NCBI GenBank assembly: GCA_002404675.1
Contig: DHKE01000005.1
Span: forward strand, 1-21,040
Origin: Porphyromonadaceae bacterium UBA4702
GTDB lineage: Bacteria; Bacteroidota; Bacteroidia; Bacteroidales; Muribaculaceae
Length of the DNA stretch: 21,040 bases
Direction: 5' to 3'
This document shows, in pieces, positions 1-9,098 of this stretch. Under the pieces are notes generated by a model. It searched no databases and was not told where the DNA came from. It saw only the letters and a program-made list of their open reading frames with translations. A program made the translations under genes and the position numbers. How positions within the stretch are numbered: the stretch's first letter is position 1; each line of letters begins with the position of its first letter.

Positions 1-1143
1 GCTGATGAGCGGCAGCGGCTGGCCCGACACTGGCATCGCACCCACGTTGATGGCCATGTGGCACAGGGCCTGGCAGGTGATCATTGCCGCCATGCCCATT
101 ATGAGCAGAGCCGGCAGCGAGCGGCTGCAGCGGCTGGCTATGATTGCAGCGCGCGACATAAGCGCAAAGTAGAGCATAAGCACTATTATGCCGCCCACAA
201 GCCCCGTTTCCTCTACTATGATTGAATAAATGTAGTCGCTGAAGGCCAGCGGCAGACGGCTGCATTCGCGCGAGTGGCCGGGGGTGACGCCTGTGATGCC
301 GCCGTGGGCCTGGGCCATGCGCGAGAACATTTCCTGCGCATTGTCGTCCCTCACAGGCTCGTAGATCAGCGAATCGCTGTGAAGCCACTTCGACACACGG
401 CCCTTTCGCATATCGGTGCGGTCGACGTTGGACTTTTCCTCGGCACGTGGGCCCACGGTCTGGTTGGTTTGCACCACGCTGTCGCTGCTGTCGTTGTGCG
501 ACTTTATGGCGTAGCCGGCGGCGCCCACTATGCAAAACAGCACGAGCACAAGAATTATGCGCCGCCAGCTGATGCCGCCCACCACCATCATCGAGAGGCT
601 GATGCCCATCAGCAGGGCTGTGTTGGTGAGGCCGTCGCGCAGCATCAGCAGGCCGAACACGGCCACCACCACCACGCTGGCTATAAGGCCCCACATGCTC
701 ACATCGTTGTTCTTCTGGCTGCGGGCAAGGATAAACGCAAGCATCGTGACCACCGACAGCTTGGCCAGCTCGGCCGGCTGCACCGAAAAGCCCATAATGT
801 ATATGGCACGGGCGGCGCCGTTGACCACCTTGCCGGCCACCAACACATACAGCAATCCGCCCACACTGACAAACCACAGCAGTGGAATGATGCCGGTGAG
901 CAGGTAGGTGTTGTTATACTTGATGCGGCTCATGGCCACTATGATGCCAAGGCCAAGCAGCAGAAAGCCGCCCTGGTTGATGATGGGCGAATACACGCTG
1001 CGGCCGGCCACTATCTGGCTCGAGGCCGAATAGCTCTCCACTATGGACACAATGAGCAGGATGAAGTAGATGCCCCATATCCACGAGTCGCCATACTTGC
1101 GCGTGAGCTCGCTGTGACGTTTGCGTTTTTCCTCCGACGACAT
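1..1143 (-). CDS. ftsW: FtsW, SEDS-family septal peptidoglycan glycosyltransferase (partial, C-terminus cut by window edge)
   Basis: The minus-strand frame starts at the ATG at 1143-1141 and stays open for 381 codons to the left edge, so the 3' end is missing. The product is a polytopic inner-membrane protein with many hydrophobic segments from about residue 22. It carries SEDS hallmarks: NGAARAIYIMGFSVQPAELAKL (residues 108-129, beginning NGAAR and ending QPAELAKL), SDYIYSIIVEETGLVGG (about 302-318, with D303 at the position of the catalytic Asp) and GQPLPLIS at 374-381, which normally continues into a GGSS-like end outside the window. The large periplasmic loop is about residues 212-290. 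SEDS proteins polymerise lipid II into glycan strands and FtsW works with its cognate class B PBP at the septum. It begins 19 bases after the murD stop, with AAAGGA upstream. RodA is the alternative, but the dcw position favours FtsW. Confidence 0.93.
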   Translation of the reverse strand, partial: MSSEEKRKRHSELTRKYGDSWIWGIYFILLIVSIVESYSASSQIVAGRSVYSPIINQGGFLLLGLGIIVAMSRIKYNNTYLLTGIIPLLWFVSVGGLLYVLVAGKVVNGAARAIYIMGFSVQPAELAKLSVVTMLAFILARSQKNNDVSMWGLIASVVVVAVFGLLMLRDGLTNTALLMGISLSMMVVGGISWRRIILVLVLFCIVGAAGYAIKSHNDSSDSVVQTNQTVGPRAEEKSNVDRTDMRKGRVSKWLHSDSLIYEPVRDDNAQEMFSRMAQAHGGITGVTPGHSRECSRLPLAFSDYIYSIIVEETGLVGGIIVLMLYFALMSRAAIIASRCSRSLPALLIMGMAAMITCQALCHMAINVGAMPVSGQPLPLIS

Positions 1144-1162
1144 TATCCGTTTTTCCTTTAAT

Positions 1163-2518
1163 TTACTCTTTTTTGTCTTCCTGCATGGCGCGCACGCAGG
1201 CCTTAAACTGGCAGCCGCGGTCTTCCATGTTCTTGAACAGATCGAAACTTGCGCAGCAGGGCGACAGCAGCACGGTGTCGCCGTCGGCGGCCAGCTCGCG
1301 GCACTTGGCCATGCAGTCGGCCATGCTGTGGGTGTCGGCTATCACTGGCACCTTGCCGGTGAAGAACTTCAGCAGTTTGGCATTGTCGGCGCCAAGGCAC
1401 ACAATGGCCTTCACCCTTTCCTTTATGAGCGGCAGCAGTGGCGTGTAGTCGTTGCCCTTGTCCTTGCCGCCAAGAATCAGCACTGTGGGGCGGGTCATGC
1501 TCTCCAGGGCATACCAAGTGCTGTTGACGTTGGTGGCCTTGGAGTCGTTGATGTATTTCACGCCGTCAACGGTGTCAACATACTCAAGGCGGTGCTCCAC
1601 AGCCTCGAAGTCCTCGAGGGCGCGGCGTATGCGCTCGTCCTTGACCTGCAGCAGCGATGCCGACAGGCCCGCTGCCATGGAGTTGTAGAGGTTGTGGAGG
1701 CCTTTGAGGGCGAGTTTGTCGCGAGGTATCTCCCACTGCCCGGTGGGGAGCTGGAAGTGTATTATGCCGTTGTCGTCTGCCCATGAAGCCGCGTCCTCGG
1801 TCTGCTGCTCGCTGAACGGCAGCTGCCGCGCCTCGACCTGCATGGCGCGTATCTGCGCGGTGACTATCGGGTCGCCCTCCCAGTAGATGAAATAGTCGTC
1901 CTTGGTCTGGTTCTGCAGTATGCGGAACTTGGCGGCGACATAGTTCTCCATCTTGTGGTCATAGCGGTCCAGGTGGTCAGGCGTGATGTTCATGATTATA
2001 GCCACGTCGGCCTTGAAGTCATACATGTTCTCGAGCTGGAAACTCGACAGCTCAATCACATACACGTCGTGGTCTTCCTCAGCCACCTGGCGGGCCATGC
2101 TGCGCCCCACGTTGCCGGCCAGCCCCACGTTGAGGCCCGCCTCCTGCAGTATGTGGTATGTCAGCAGGGTAGTGGTGGTCTTGCCGTTGGAACCGGTGAT
2201 GCACACCGTCTTGGCATCGGTGTACCGCCCGGCGAACTCGATTTCGGAGATGATGGGCGTGCCCTGCCCGGCGAGCTTGCGCACCAGCGGCGCGGTAGGG
2301 GGGATGCCCGGGCTTTTGACCACCTCGTCGGCGTTGAGTATTTTCTCCTCCGTGTGCTGCCCCTGCTCGTAGGGTATGCCGTATTTGTCGAGCAGCTCGA
2401 TGTATTTTGGGGCTATCTTGCCGCAGTCGCTCAGGAAAACGTCCATTCCCTTGGCCTGTGCCAGAATGGCGGAGCCGCAACCGCTCTCGCCGCCTCCGAG
2501 TACTACTAATCTTTTCAT
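1163..2518 (-). CDS. murD: UDP-N-acetylmuramoylalanine--D-glutamate ligase
   Basis: This 451-residue cytoplasmic Mur ligase adds D-Glu to UDP-MurNAc-L-Ala using ATP, the second amino-acid step of the peptidoglycan stem. The N-terminus MKRLVVLGGGESGCGSA fits a Rossmann-like UDP-substrate domain. The ATP-binding loop TGSNGKTTTT lies at about residues 108-117, followed by the central-domain stretches ELSSFQLE and NITPDHLDRY and the C-terminal-domain motif NDSKATN. Length is that expected for the family (about 440-450). It starts 31 bases after the mraY stop and ends 19 bases before ftsW, consistent with one transcript. A glycine-rich motif right after the ATG supports the chosen start. Nothing appears broken. 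Confidence 0.96.
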   Translation of the reverse strand: MKRLVVLGGGESGCGSAILAQAKGMDVFLSDCGKIAPKYIELLDKYGIPYEQGQHTEEKILNADEVVKSPGIPPTAPLVRKLAGQGTPIISEIEFAGRYTDAKTVCITGSNGKTTTTLLTYHILQEAGLNVGLAGNVGRSMARQVAEEDHDVYVIELSSFQLENMYDFKADVAIIMNITPDHLDRYDHKMENYVAAKFRILQNQTKDDYFIYWEGDPIVTAQIRAMQVEARQLPFSEQQTEDAASWADDNGIIHFQLPTGQWEIPRDKLALKGLHNLYNSMAAGLSASLLQVKDERIRRALEDFEAVEHRLEYVDTVDGVKYINDSKATNVNSTWYALESMTRPTVLILGGKDKGNDYTPLLPLIKERVKAIVCLGADNAKLLKFFTGKVPVIADTHSMADCMAKCRELAADGDTVLLSPCCASFDLFKNMEDRGCQFKACVRAMQEDKKE

Positions 2519-2549
2519 TGTCTGTATGTTTGTGTTATGGATGTGCTGA

Positions 2550-3824
2550 TTATCTGATTTTCAGTGTCACGAATGTCATCGCCGCGAGCAGTATGCCCAC
2601 GATCCAGAAGCGCAAGACTATCTTGGATTCGGGTATAGGGCGTGCCGGGTGGTTGAACAGTATCTTCTCGCCGGCGGGAGCCTCGCGCTGGAAGTGGTGG
2701 TGCAGCGGCGTCATCTTGAATATGCGCCTCCCCTCGCCGTAACGCTTCTTGGTGTACTTGAAGTATGCCACCTGCAGGATGACCGACAGGTCTTCGACAA
2801 AGAAGATGAGGCACAGCAGCGGTATGAGCAGCTCCTTGCGTATGAGTATGGCAAACACGGCGAGGATGCCGCCGAGCGTCAGGCTGCCGGTGTCGCCCAT
2901 GAATACCTGCGCCGGGTAGGCGTTGTACCACAGGAAGCCCACCAGCGCGCCTATGAACGCCGCAGCGTAGACCACCATCTCCTCCGACCCCGGTATGTAC
3001 ATGATGTTCAGGTAGCCTGAATAGAAGATGTTGCCCCCCAGATATGCCATTATGGCCAGGGCAACGCCGATGATCGCCGACGTGCCGGCACACAGGCCGT
3101 CAAGCCCGTCCGTGAGGTTCGCGCCGTTGCTGACCGCCGTCACCACGAATATCACCACGAAGACGAACACTATCCACCCCATGGTAGAGGCGGCGTTCTC
3201 GTCGTCTATCCATGAGGTCAGCCACTCGTAGTTGAAGTTGTTGCTCTTGATGAACGGTATGGTAGTCTGCGGCGACTTCACGTCCTCCTGGCTCATGACT
3301 ATCTCTGTCTGCTGCGTCTGTTCGTTGACGGTTTCGGTGTTCTCGCGCATCACGATGTCGGGAGAGAGCCACATGGTTATGCCCACAAGCAGCCCGAGGC
3401 CTACCTGCCCCGTAATCTTGTACTTGCCTTTCAGGCCGTCCTTGTTGTGGTATTTCAGCTTGCGGTAGTCGTCCAGGAAGCCAATCACACCCATCCACAG
3501 CGTCGCCACCAGCATGAGTATCAGATAGATGTTGGCGAGGTTGCCGACCAGCAGGCAGGGTATCAATATCGCAAGTATGATGATGATGCCGCCCATGGTA
3601 GGAGTGCCCTTCTTCTGCATCTGCCCTTCGAGGCCGAGGTTGCGCACATCCTCGCCTATCTGCATACGGCGCAGCCGGCGTATGATAACGTTGCCCAGCA
3701 GCAGAGCCACAAGCAGCCCCAGCGCGAGCGCGATGCCGGCGCGGAATGTGATGTAGTCCATCAGGCGGTGCCCCGGGAAGCCGGTGTCGCCGAATATCTG
3801 AAACAGAGAATAGATCATTGTCAT
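2550..3824 (-). CDS. mraY: Phospho-N-acetylmuramoyl-pentapeptide transferase (lipid I synthase)
   Basis: This integral membrane enzyme transfers phospho-MurNAc-pentapeptide from UDP to undecaprenyl phosphate, making lipid I. At 424 residues it is longer than the roughly 360 of E. coli MraY, matching the Bacteroidetes form, which has an extra stretch at about residues 155-210 (PDIVMRENTE onward). Conserved features are PTMGG at 75-79, the FLDDY aspartates at 118-119, ANLTDGLDGL at about 235-244, NAYPAQVFMGDTGSL and the PLHHHFQ loop near the C-terminus. There are about ten hydrophobic segments. The start is ambiguous by two codons: ATG at 3824 (MTMIYSL) or ATG at 3818 (MIYSL), and the latter aligns better with Bacteroides MraY as I remember it. 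It lies 33 bases after murE. Confidence 0.96.
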   Translation of the reverse strand: MTMIYSLFQIFGDTGFPGHRLMDYITFRAGIALALGLLVALLLGNVIIRRLRRMQIGEDVRNLGLEGQMQKKGTPTMGGIIIILAILIPCLLVGNLANIYLILMLVATLWMGVIGFLDDYRKLKYHNKDGLKGKYKITGQVGLGLLVGITMWLSPDIVMRENTETVNEQTQQTEIVMSQEDVKSPQTTIPFIKSNNFNYEWLTSWIDDENAASTMGWIVFVFVVIFVVTAVSNGANLTDGLDGLCAGTSAIIGVALAIMAYLGGNIFYSGYLNIMYIPGSEEMVVYAAAFIGALVGFLWYNAYPAQVFMGDTGSLTLGGILAVFAILIRKELLIPLLCLIFFVEDLSVILQVAYFKYTKKRYGEGRRIFKMTPLHHHFQREAPAGEKILFNHPARPIPESKIVLRFWIVGILLAAMTFVTLKIR

Positions 3825-3857
3825 TTCATTTTATAGGGTTCTGTAAAGTGCCGGCTG

Positions 3858-5312
3858 TCAGGCGAAAGTGTCATGCACTTCCTGGCGGTCGTCGAAATGG
3901 TGGCGCACACCGTTCACCTCCTGGTATGTCTCATGCCCCTTGCCGGCGATCAGCACAACGGAGCCGGGGGCGGCGGTGCGCAGCGCGGTGCGGATAGCCT
4001 CGCGGCGGTCCGCGATGGTCTGCGTGCGAGAGAGAGCCTCGCTGTCGAGGCCTTTCGCCATGTCGTCGATTATGGCTCGCGGGTCTTCGGTGCGCGGGTT
4101 GTCAGAGGTGAGGAACAGGCGGTCGCTGCGCCGTGCCGCCTCTCTCGCCATTATCGGCCGCTTGCCGTGGTCGCGGTCGCCCCCTGCGCCGGTGACAGTG
4201 GTGATTTCCCCTTCAGGCCCTACGATTTCGCGTATGGTGTCAAGCACGTTGACCAGCGCGTCCGGGGTGTGGGCGTAGTCCACTATCGCAGTCACGCCGG
4301 TGGGTGTGTGTATGGTCTGGAAACGCCCTGCCACGGGGACGAGGCGGCTCATGTTGACCAGCACCTCCTCGGGGCTGAAGCCGGCGAGTACAGCCGCGCC
4401 GTAGACAGCCGTCAGGTTGTAGGCGTTGAAGCGGCCGGTGAACGCCACCTCCACCTCCTTGCCGTTGAGTGTCAGCAGTGTGCCGTCGAGGCGTGTCTCC
4501 ATGATGCGGCAGCGGAAGTCAGCGTCGGTGCGCAGCGAGTATGTGTAGACGCGGGCGCGGGTGTTCTGCACCATGTAGCGGCCGTGGCTGTCGTCGATGT
4601 TGATGAGCGCGAAAGCGTCCTCGGGGAGCATGTCGAAAAACTTCTTCTTCGCGTTCATGTAGTTCTCCACCGTCTTGTGGTAGTCCAGGTGGTCTCGCGT
4701 GAGGTTGGAGAATATCGCGCCGGCGAAGTTCAGCCCGGCGATGCGGCACTGGTCGGCAGCGTGCGAGGAGACCTCCATGAATGCGTATTCGCAGCCGGCA
4801 TCCACCATTTCGGCGAGCAGCGCGTTGAGCGTCAGCGGGTCGGGAGTGGTGTGCGTGGTGGGTATGGCGCGGTCGCATACATAGTTGCATACCGTTGAGA
4901 GCAGCCCTGCCCGGCAGCCCTCGTATTTTGCCATCTCATAGAGCAGGGTGGCGGTTGTGGTCTTGCCGTTGGTGCCGGTCACGCCGATCAGCTTTAGGTG
5001 GCGCGAGGGGTGGTCGTGCCAGGCGGAGGCGAGGCGGCCGAGCGCGTCGGCGGAATTGGCGACACGGATATATGTTATCCCCTTCTCGATGGCAGAGGGG
5101 AGGCTTTCGCATACTATGGCGCCCACATGGTTGCTTGCCACGACGGGAATGTACTTGTGGCCGTCGGTGGTCACGCCGCGCACTGCCACAAACATGCCCC
5201 CCTTGACCGCTTTGCGCGAATCGCTCACGAGGCTGACAATGTTCTTGTCAGTGTCGCCGATGATTTCCAGCGGCTCTATCTCACGGAGTAGGTTGAATAA
5301 TTTGATGATCAT
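3858..5312 (-). CDS. murE: UDP-MurNAc-L-Ala-D-Glu--2,6-diaminopimelate ligase
   Basis: This 484-residue cytoplasmic ATP-dependent Mur ligase adds the third stem-peptide residue. Visible features are an N-terminal substrate-binding domain with the DSRK motif (about 31-34), the P-loop GVTGTNGKTTTATLL at about 110-124, EVSSHAADQCR, NLTRDHLDYH and the C-terminal motif TSDNPRTEDP near residue 403. DNPR is the motif associated with meso-diaminopimelate specificity (L-Lys enzymes differ there), so the peptidoglycan is predicted to be mDAP type, as expected in Bacteroidales. The gene begins nine bases downstream of the ftsI-type gene and ends 33 bases before mraY, so co-transcription is likely. The ATG at 5312 is the only sensible start. 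Confidence 0.96.
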   Translation of the reverse strand: MIIKLFNLLREIEPLEIIGDTDKNIVSLVSDSRKAVKGGMFVAVRGVTTDGHKYIPVVASNHVGAIVCESLPSAIEKGITYIRVANSADALGRLASAWHDHPSRHLKLIGVTGTNGKTTTATLLYEMAKYEGCRAGLLSTVCNYVCDRAIPTTHTTPDPLTLNALLAEMVDAGCEYAFMEVSSHAADQCRIAGLNFAGAIFSNLTRDHLDYHKTVENYMNAKKKFFDMLPEDAFALINIDDSHGRYMVQNTRARVYTYSLRTDADFRCRIMETRLDGTLLTLNGKEVEVAFTGRFNAYNLTAVYGAAVLAGFSPEEVLVNMSRLVPVAGRFQTIHTPTGVTAIVDYAHTPDALVNVLDTIREIVGPEGEITTVTGAGGDRDHGKRPIMAREAARRSDRLFLTSDNPRTEDPRAIIDDMAKGLDSEALSRTQTIADRREAIRTALRTAAPGSVVLIAGKGHETYQEVNGVRHHFDDRQEVHDTFA

Positions 5313-5321
5313 AGTATATCG

Positions 5322-7517
5322 TTATATTTTTAATGTCAGGTAAACGGTCATGCCGGGGCGCAGCTGTGTCCCTGGCGGAATGTCTTGCGCAGCCACGTGT
5401 CCGATGCCCAATATCCTCACGTTCACGCCAATGCGCTCGAGCGTGGCTATTGCCGTCTTCGGGTCGTAGCCGTGCAGGTCGGGCATCTGTCCGCTCGCAG
5501 CCGGCGCGGCTGTGCCGAACTTCTTGCAGCTTTTGATGCCCAGCATGTTGCAGATGCAGGAGGTGTCGAAGCCCAGCGGCGCGGTGAGTACCGGGGCGGA
5601 GGTGGAACGCTGGTCGGTGTATGTCGAGGTGTTGTCGAGCTGCCCCCGCGAGTACAGGCGCAGAGCGATGTTGAGCATCACCTTGCCTGAAGTCCGCGCT
5701 GCCGAATTGCCGGCAGGGGCGAGGATGAGCACCATCATCGAGTACCTCGGGTTTTCGTAGGGGAAAAAGCCGGCGAAGGCATACCGCCTCCGCGACAGGT
5801 CGTAGCCTATGCGCCCGTCTTTCTTCTTGTCAAATGTCGGGTAGGCTGTTCCGGTCTTGCCCGCCAGAGCCACGCGGTCGTCCTTGAGAGCCATGGCGGT
5901 GGTGTGGTCTGTGCCGTTGCCGGTGACGGTATAGCGCAGGCATTCAGCTACTTTGTCGGCTGTCTCCTTGGAGCATACGCGCCGCGTCCCTACCTGCAGC
6001 ACCGAGTCGCGTCCGTTCTCGTCCACGATTTTCGAGATTAGGTGGGGGTAGACCAGCATGCCGCCGTTGGCGATGGCGTTGTAGTAAGCCAGCGTGTAGA
6101 TAGGCGGTATCTCGCTGTTGTAGCCGTATGTCTGGCGGGCGAGGCTCAGATGCCGCGCTGTCATGGTCACAGGGTTGCCGTTGCCGTCAGTGGCTGTAAG
6201 GCGCGGGAAGTAGGGGGTGTGTTCGATGCTCAGCCCGGAGTGGAAGCTCTCGAACATGCCGATTTTCTCCAGCCGCTCGCGGTAGGTCTCCGGGTGGTCC
6301 TTGTAGCCACGGAACAGGACGCGGGCAATGCCTGTGTTGGACGACATGCCGATGACCTGCTTCATGCTCTTTACGGCCGGCGCATGGTTGTCCGTCGTCC
6401 CCTGGAACGGGCTGCAGTCCACGGCATCGTTGACCGACCTGACCAGTCCGTCCTCAAAGGCGATCATCAGCGATATGGGCTTGATGACCGAGCCCGGCTC
6501 AAACCTCAGTCCGGCGCGGTTGCGGGCCTCGCCGTAGGTGTTGTCGTCGAGCCTCTCGATGTTGGAGAGCGCCTTTATCGCCCCGGTGCGTGTCTCCATG
6601 ATTATCGCCGTTGCCCAGATGGCGTTGGCCTCAACGCATACGCTGCGAAGCTCCTCGTCGAGCATGTCCTGCATGTCGATGTTGATGGTGGAATACACGT
6701 TGTATCCGTGCTGCGGCTTTTCGACTACAATGTCCATTGTGCCTCCGGCACCCGACATGCGCTGCTTCTTGCCCGGCACGCCGTAGAGCAGCTTGTCGAA
6801 GTCTTTCTCCAGTCCGGAATAGCCGTGTGTCTCCTCCAGTGTGTCCTTTGTGCCGGGCTGCGGCACTCTCATTTCGGAGACGCGGCCGATGCTGAACTTC
6901 GCCATGTCGCCGTATGGGTAAACACGCTCCACATCGCGGTCCGTGCCTACCGGGTGATTGCTGCCTCGCAGCTTGCCGTTGGGCTTGTAGAAGTTGCGTA
7001 TTCCCGGGAACGACTTTATGCGCTTGAGATCCTCCTCGTCGGCGTTCTTCTTGACGTAAATTGCGCCTTTGCGTTTCTTCTTGTCCAGTGCTAACTGACT
7101 GCGCAGCAGTGTCCGCCACGAATTTTTCTCACGCTCGTCGGCTTGCAGCTTCTCCAGGCCTGCGGCCAGAGGGTAGTACCGGTCCAGCGAGTCTGCCAGC
7201 GAGTCGATGGTCTTGGATTTGATGCCTATTCTCGTTGGGTCGCTCCAGTCAGAGCTCTTCATGTCAAGTTTTATGTTGAACGTGGTGACGGTACAAGCCA
7301 GAATGTTGCCGTTGTCGGAGAGGATGCTGCCGCGCTGTGGGTTGGCGATGCTGGTCTTTGACAGCACCTTGGTCGCAGCTTCTTTCCACTCGCTGCCCTC
7401 AAAGACAGCGATTTTGACAAGGTATCCGATTATCAACGCCGCTATGATGTACGATGTGCCTATGATGAAGGCATATCGCTTCATGATATGTCTTTTGTTC
7501 GTGCCGGTCTTTTTCAT
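5322..7517 (-). CDS. ftsI: Class B penicillin-binding protein, FtsI/PBP3 type, with C-terminal PASTA domain
   Basis: This is the septal D,D-transpeptidase that crosslinks new peptidoglycan with FtsW. It has 731 residues: one N-terminal membrane anchor (about 14-36), the PBP dimerisation/pedestal region including PQRGSI (60-65), then a transpeptidase domain. The three active-site motifs are intact: SVIK (343-346, catalytic Ser343), SSN (392-394) and KTG (554-556). The tail at about 665-731 (QMPDLHGYDPKTAIATL...RPGMTVYLTL) is a PASTA module, which binds peptidoglycan or stabilises the enzyme in related proteins. The ATG at 7517 overlaps the stop of the upstream ftsL-like gene as ATGA, supporting that start by translational coupling. 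A second ATG at 7484 (MKRYAF) is possible. Position between ftsL and murE identifies it as the division PBP. Confidence 0.94.
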   Translation of the reverse strand: MKKTGTNKRHIMKRYAFIIGTSYIIAALIIGYLVKIAVFEGSEWKEAATKVLSKTSIANPQRGSILSDNGNILACTVTTFNIKLDMKSSDWSDPTRIGIKSKTIDSLADSLDRYYPLAAGLEKLQADEREKNSWRTLLRSQLALDKKKRKGAIYVKKNADEEDLKRIKSFPGIRNFYKPNGKLRGSNHPVGTDRDVERVYPYGDMAKFSIGRVSEMRVPQPGTKDTLEETHGYSGLEKDFDKLLYGVPGKKQRMSGAGGTMDIVVEKPQHGYNVYSTINIDMQDMLDEELRSVCVEANAIWATAIIMETRTGAIKALSNIERLDDNTYGEARNRAGLRFEPGSVIKPISLMIAFEDGLVRSVNDAVDCSPFQGTTDNHAPAVKSMKQVIGMSSNTGIARVLFRGYKDHPETYRERLEKIGMFESFHSGLSIEHTPYFPRLTATDGNGNPVTMTARHLSLARQTYGYNSEIPPIYTLAYYNAIANGGMLVYPHLISKIVDENGRDSVLQVGTRRVCSKETADKVAECLRYTVTGNGTDHTTAMALKDDRVALAGKTGTAYPTFDKKKDGRIGYDLSRRRYAFAGFFPYENPRYSMMVLILAPAGNSAARTSGKVMLNIALRLYSRGQLDNTSTYTDQRSTSAPVLTAPLGFDTSCICNMLGIKSCKKFGTAAPAASGQMPDLHGYDPKTAIATLERIGVNVRILGIGHVAAQDIPPGTQLRPGMTVYLTLKI

Positions 7518-7933
7518 TTCGTTTCAGAGGAGGGCTGTGTTGGTGAATGTTCTGTTACGGGTATGTCGGCCTCTATCTCGTATGGCGGCTGCTCCTGGTG
7601 TATCAGCCCGAGGTTGTTCTCTCGCACCAGCTCGAGCATGCGCGTCTCGCGTATCTGTGACATATATTGCTGCTTTTCGGTCATCATCTTGCTCTGCTCC
7701 TTGCGCAGCTGCGCGTTGAGGCTCTCGATTTCCTTTTGCAGTGTTTGTGTGCGGTAGCGCATACCGGTGATAATCAGTATGATGATTGTCGCCACGGCGA
7801 TAAACCATCCGTTGTCGCGGAAGAATTTGAGCGATAAGTTCTCGCCGTTCTTCACGTTGCGCCAGCGGAAGAAGCGCGTCAGCCAATTCTTCTTTGGCGT
7901 GTCCTCTTTGGGGGTTGCTTTCTTCTTTGCCAT
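7514..7933 (-). CDS. ftsL: FtsL-like divisome bitopic membrane protein
   Basis: A 139-residue small protein with a basic cytoplasmic N-terminus (MAKKKATPKEDTPKK), one transmembrane helix at about 43-58 (WFIAVATIIILIITGM) and a periplasmic coiled-coil stretch at about 62-105 rich in heptad-spaced L, I and M, then a Pro/Thr-rich tail. FtsL proteins share this topology but little sequence; in characterised bacteria they form a complex with FtsB and FtsQ and help activate FtsW-FtsI. Assignment rests on topology and on the canonical position between rsmH (7-base gap) and the PBP gene (4-base ATGA overlap). I cannot identify a specific residue signature, so the name is positional. Confidence 0.82.
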   Translation of the reverse strand: MAKKKATPKEDTPKKNWLTRFFRWRNVKNGENLSLKFFRDNGWFIAVATIIILIITGMRYRTQTLQKEIESLNAQLRKEQSKMMTEKQQYMSQIRETRMLELVRENNLGLIHQEQPPYEIEADIPVTEHSPTQPSSETK

Positions 7934-7940
7934 GGCTGCG

Positions 7941-8876
7941 TCAGTTTCGGTTGGCAGTTTCCGGTGCGGGTTTCAGTTCTGCGACTCGCAGCTTCGCGCT
8001 GCGTGCGCGGGGGTTGGCCTCCACCTCCTCTCGTGACGCGGTCACGGGCTGGCGGGTCACCAGCCGCCATGGTGTTGAGATGTTGCCGAAGAAGTCCTGT
8101 TCCAAATGCCCCTCCATGTTGCCCGAGCGCATGAAGTTCTTGACCAGGCGGTCTTCGAGCGAATGATAGGTGAGGACGGCAAGCCGACCTCCGGGTCGGA
8201 GTATCCGCGCCGTGGAGGCAAGGAATTTTCGCAGTGCTGTCATCTCGCCGTTGACCTCGATGCGCAGTGCCTGAAACACCTGCGCGAGCTCCTTCTTGAC
8301 TTGCCGGGGGTTTAGTGCCGGGGTGACAGCATCTGCCAGCTGCAATGTGGTCCGTATCGGCTCTGCGGCGCGTGAGCGCATGATGGCAGCCACCATCTGC
8401 CGCGGCTGCTTGATGTCGCCGTAAAGGCGCAGCAGGCCGGCGAGCTGCTCCTCGTCATAGCCGTTGACGATGTCTGCCGCTGTCACGCTGGCCGACTGGT
8501 TCATGCGCATGTCCAGCGGCGCGTCGGCGCGGAATGAAAAGCCCCTTTCGGCTGTGTCGAAATGGTGGAATGACACGCCGAGGTCTGCCAAAATGCCATC
8601 GATGGGAATTGCGTCGTAGTAGTGCATGAAATTTTCGGCATAACGGAAATTGGAATGTACGAAAGTAAACCGTGCATCCTCCGGGCTGTTTGCCCGCGCA
8701 TCGATGTCTTGGTCCAGTCCGTAGAGGTGCCCTGCCGGCCCGAGGCGCGAGAGGATGGCACGCGAATGTCCGCCGCCGCCGAATGTGACGTCGAGGTATG
8801 TGCCGTCAGGCTTGACACTCAGGCCGTTGATGGTTTCTTCCAGCAATGCCGGTATGTGGTATGTCTGTTCTGTCAT
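7941..8876 (-). CDS. rsmH: 16S rRNA (cytosine(1402)-N(4))-methyltransferase
   Basis: RsmH (formerly MraW) methylates N4 of C1402 in the 16S rRNA P-site region using S-adenosylmethionine. The predicted 311-residue protein starts MTEQTYHIPALLEETINGL, the usual N-terminus of the family, so I place the start at the ATG at 8876 even though the frame is open further upstream to 8972. SAM-binding elements are DVTFGGGGHS (29-38) and LYGLDQD (51-57). ILADLGVSFHHFD and GFSFRADAPLDMRMN follow, and LTYHSLEDRLVKNF lies near the C-terminus. GAGGGGGAC lies about 9-17 bases upstream of the ATG and could serve as a ribosome binding site. It is the first dcw gene here; the usual upstream mraZ is not present. 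Confidence 0.95.
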   Translation of the reverse strand: MTEQTYHIPALLEETINGLSVKPDGTYLDVTFGGGGHSRAILSRLGPAGHLYGLDQDIDARANSPEDARFTFVHSNFRYAENFMHYYDAIPIDGILADLGVSFHHFDTAERGFSFRADAPLDMRMNQSASVTAADIVNGYDEEQLAGLLRLYGDIKQPRQMVAAIMRSRAAEPIRTTLQLADAVTPALNPRQVKKELAQVFQALRIEVNGEMTALRKFLASTARILRPGGRLAVLTYHSLEDRLVKNFMRSGNMEGHLEQDFFGNISTPWRLVTRQPVTASREEVEANPRARSAKLRVAELKPAPETANRN

Positions 8877-8979
8877 GCGTGGTGTCCCCCTCTGCGTGTA
8901 GTTGTGTGTGCTGTTTAGCGGCAGCGTGAGGGTGTCATTGTGCTGGCGCCCCCGGCAGCGTACTGCGCACACTCTGGTT

Positions 8980-9000
8980 CAGGAATGTAAAGGTACTCAA
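8980..9000 (-). promoter_or_regulatory. Weak candidate promoter for the dcw cluster
   Basis: In the 222-base gap between the glycosyltransferase stop (9099) and the rsmH start (8876), the best match on the minus strand to the Bacteroidetes -7 box TAnnTTTG is TACCTTTA at 8995-8988, one mismatch. I see no good TTTG box 19-21 bases further upstream. Transcription from here would give a leader of about 100 bases before rsmH. The gap holds no gene I can support. The cluster could instead be read through from the glycosyltransferase promoter. Confidence 0.3.
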
Positions 9001-9098
9001 TTCCGCCGTCAATTTACATTGCTTAATTCTTAAATAATGCCGAATTGGCGGGAAAAGTTATCTACATATCCAGTGGGCGTGTGCTGTGACGGCTCGAA

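Noticed and set aside
274..1161. Long plus-strand open frame rich in His and Ala
   Set aside because: It lies antisense to ftsW, whose minus-strand frame carries clear SEDS motifs. Similar long antisense frames over murE, ftsI and rnr are GC-rich shadows.
1204..1243. TGTTCTTGAACA near-palindrome inside murD
   Set aside because: It lies within well-conserved coding sequence, is not perfectly symmetric and has no regulatory context.
5391..5402. CACGTG core in the ftsI-type gene as a third parS
   Set aside because: The flanks (AGC-CACGTG-TCC) lack the TGTT and AACA arms. The CACGTG near 445 likewise fails.
9058..9066. TTATCTACA, one mismatch from a DnaA box, in the gap upstream of rsmH
   Set aside because: It is isolated, with no second box or AT-rich unwinding element nearby, so it gives no evidence of an origin.
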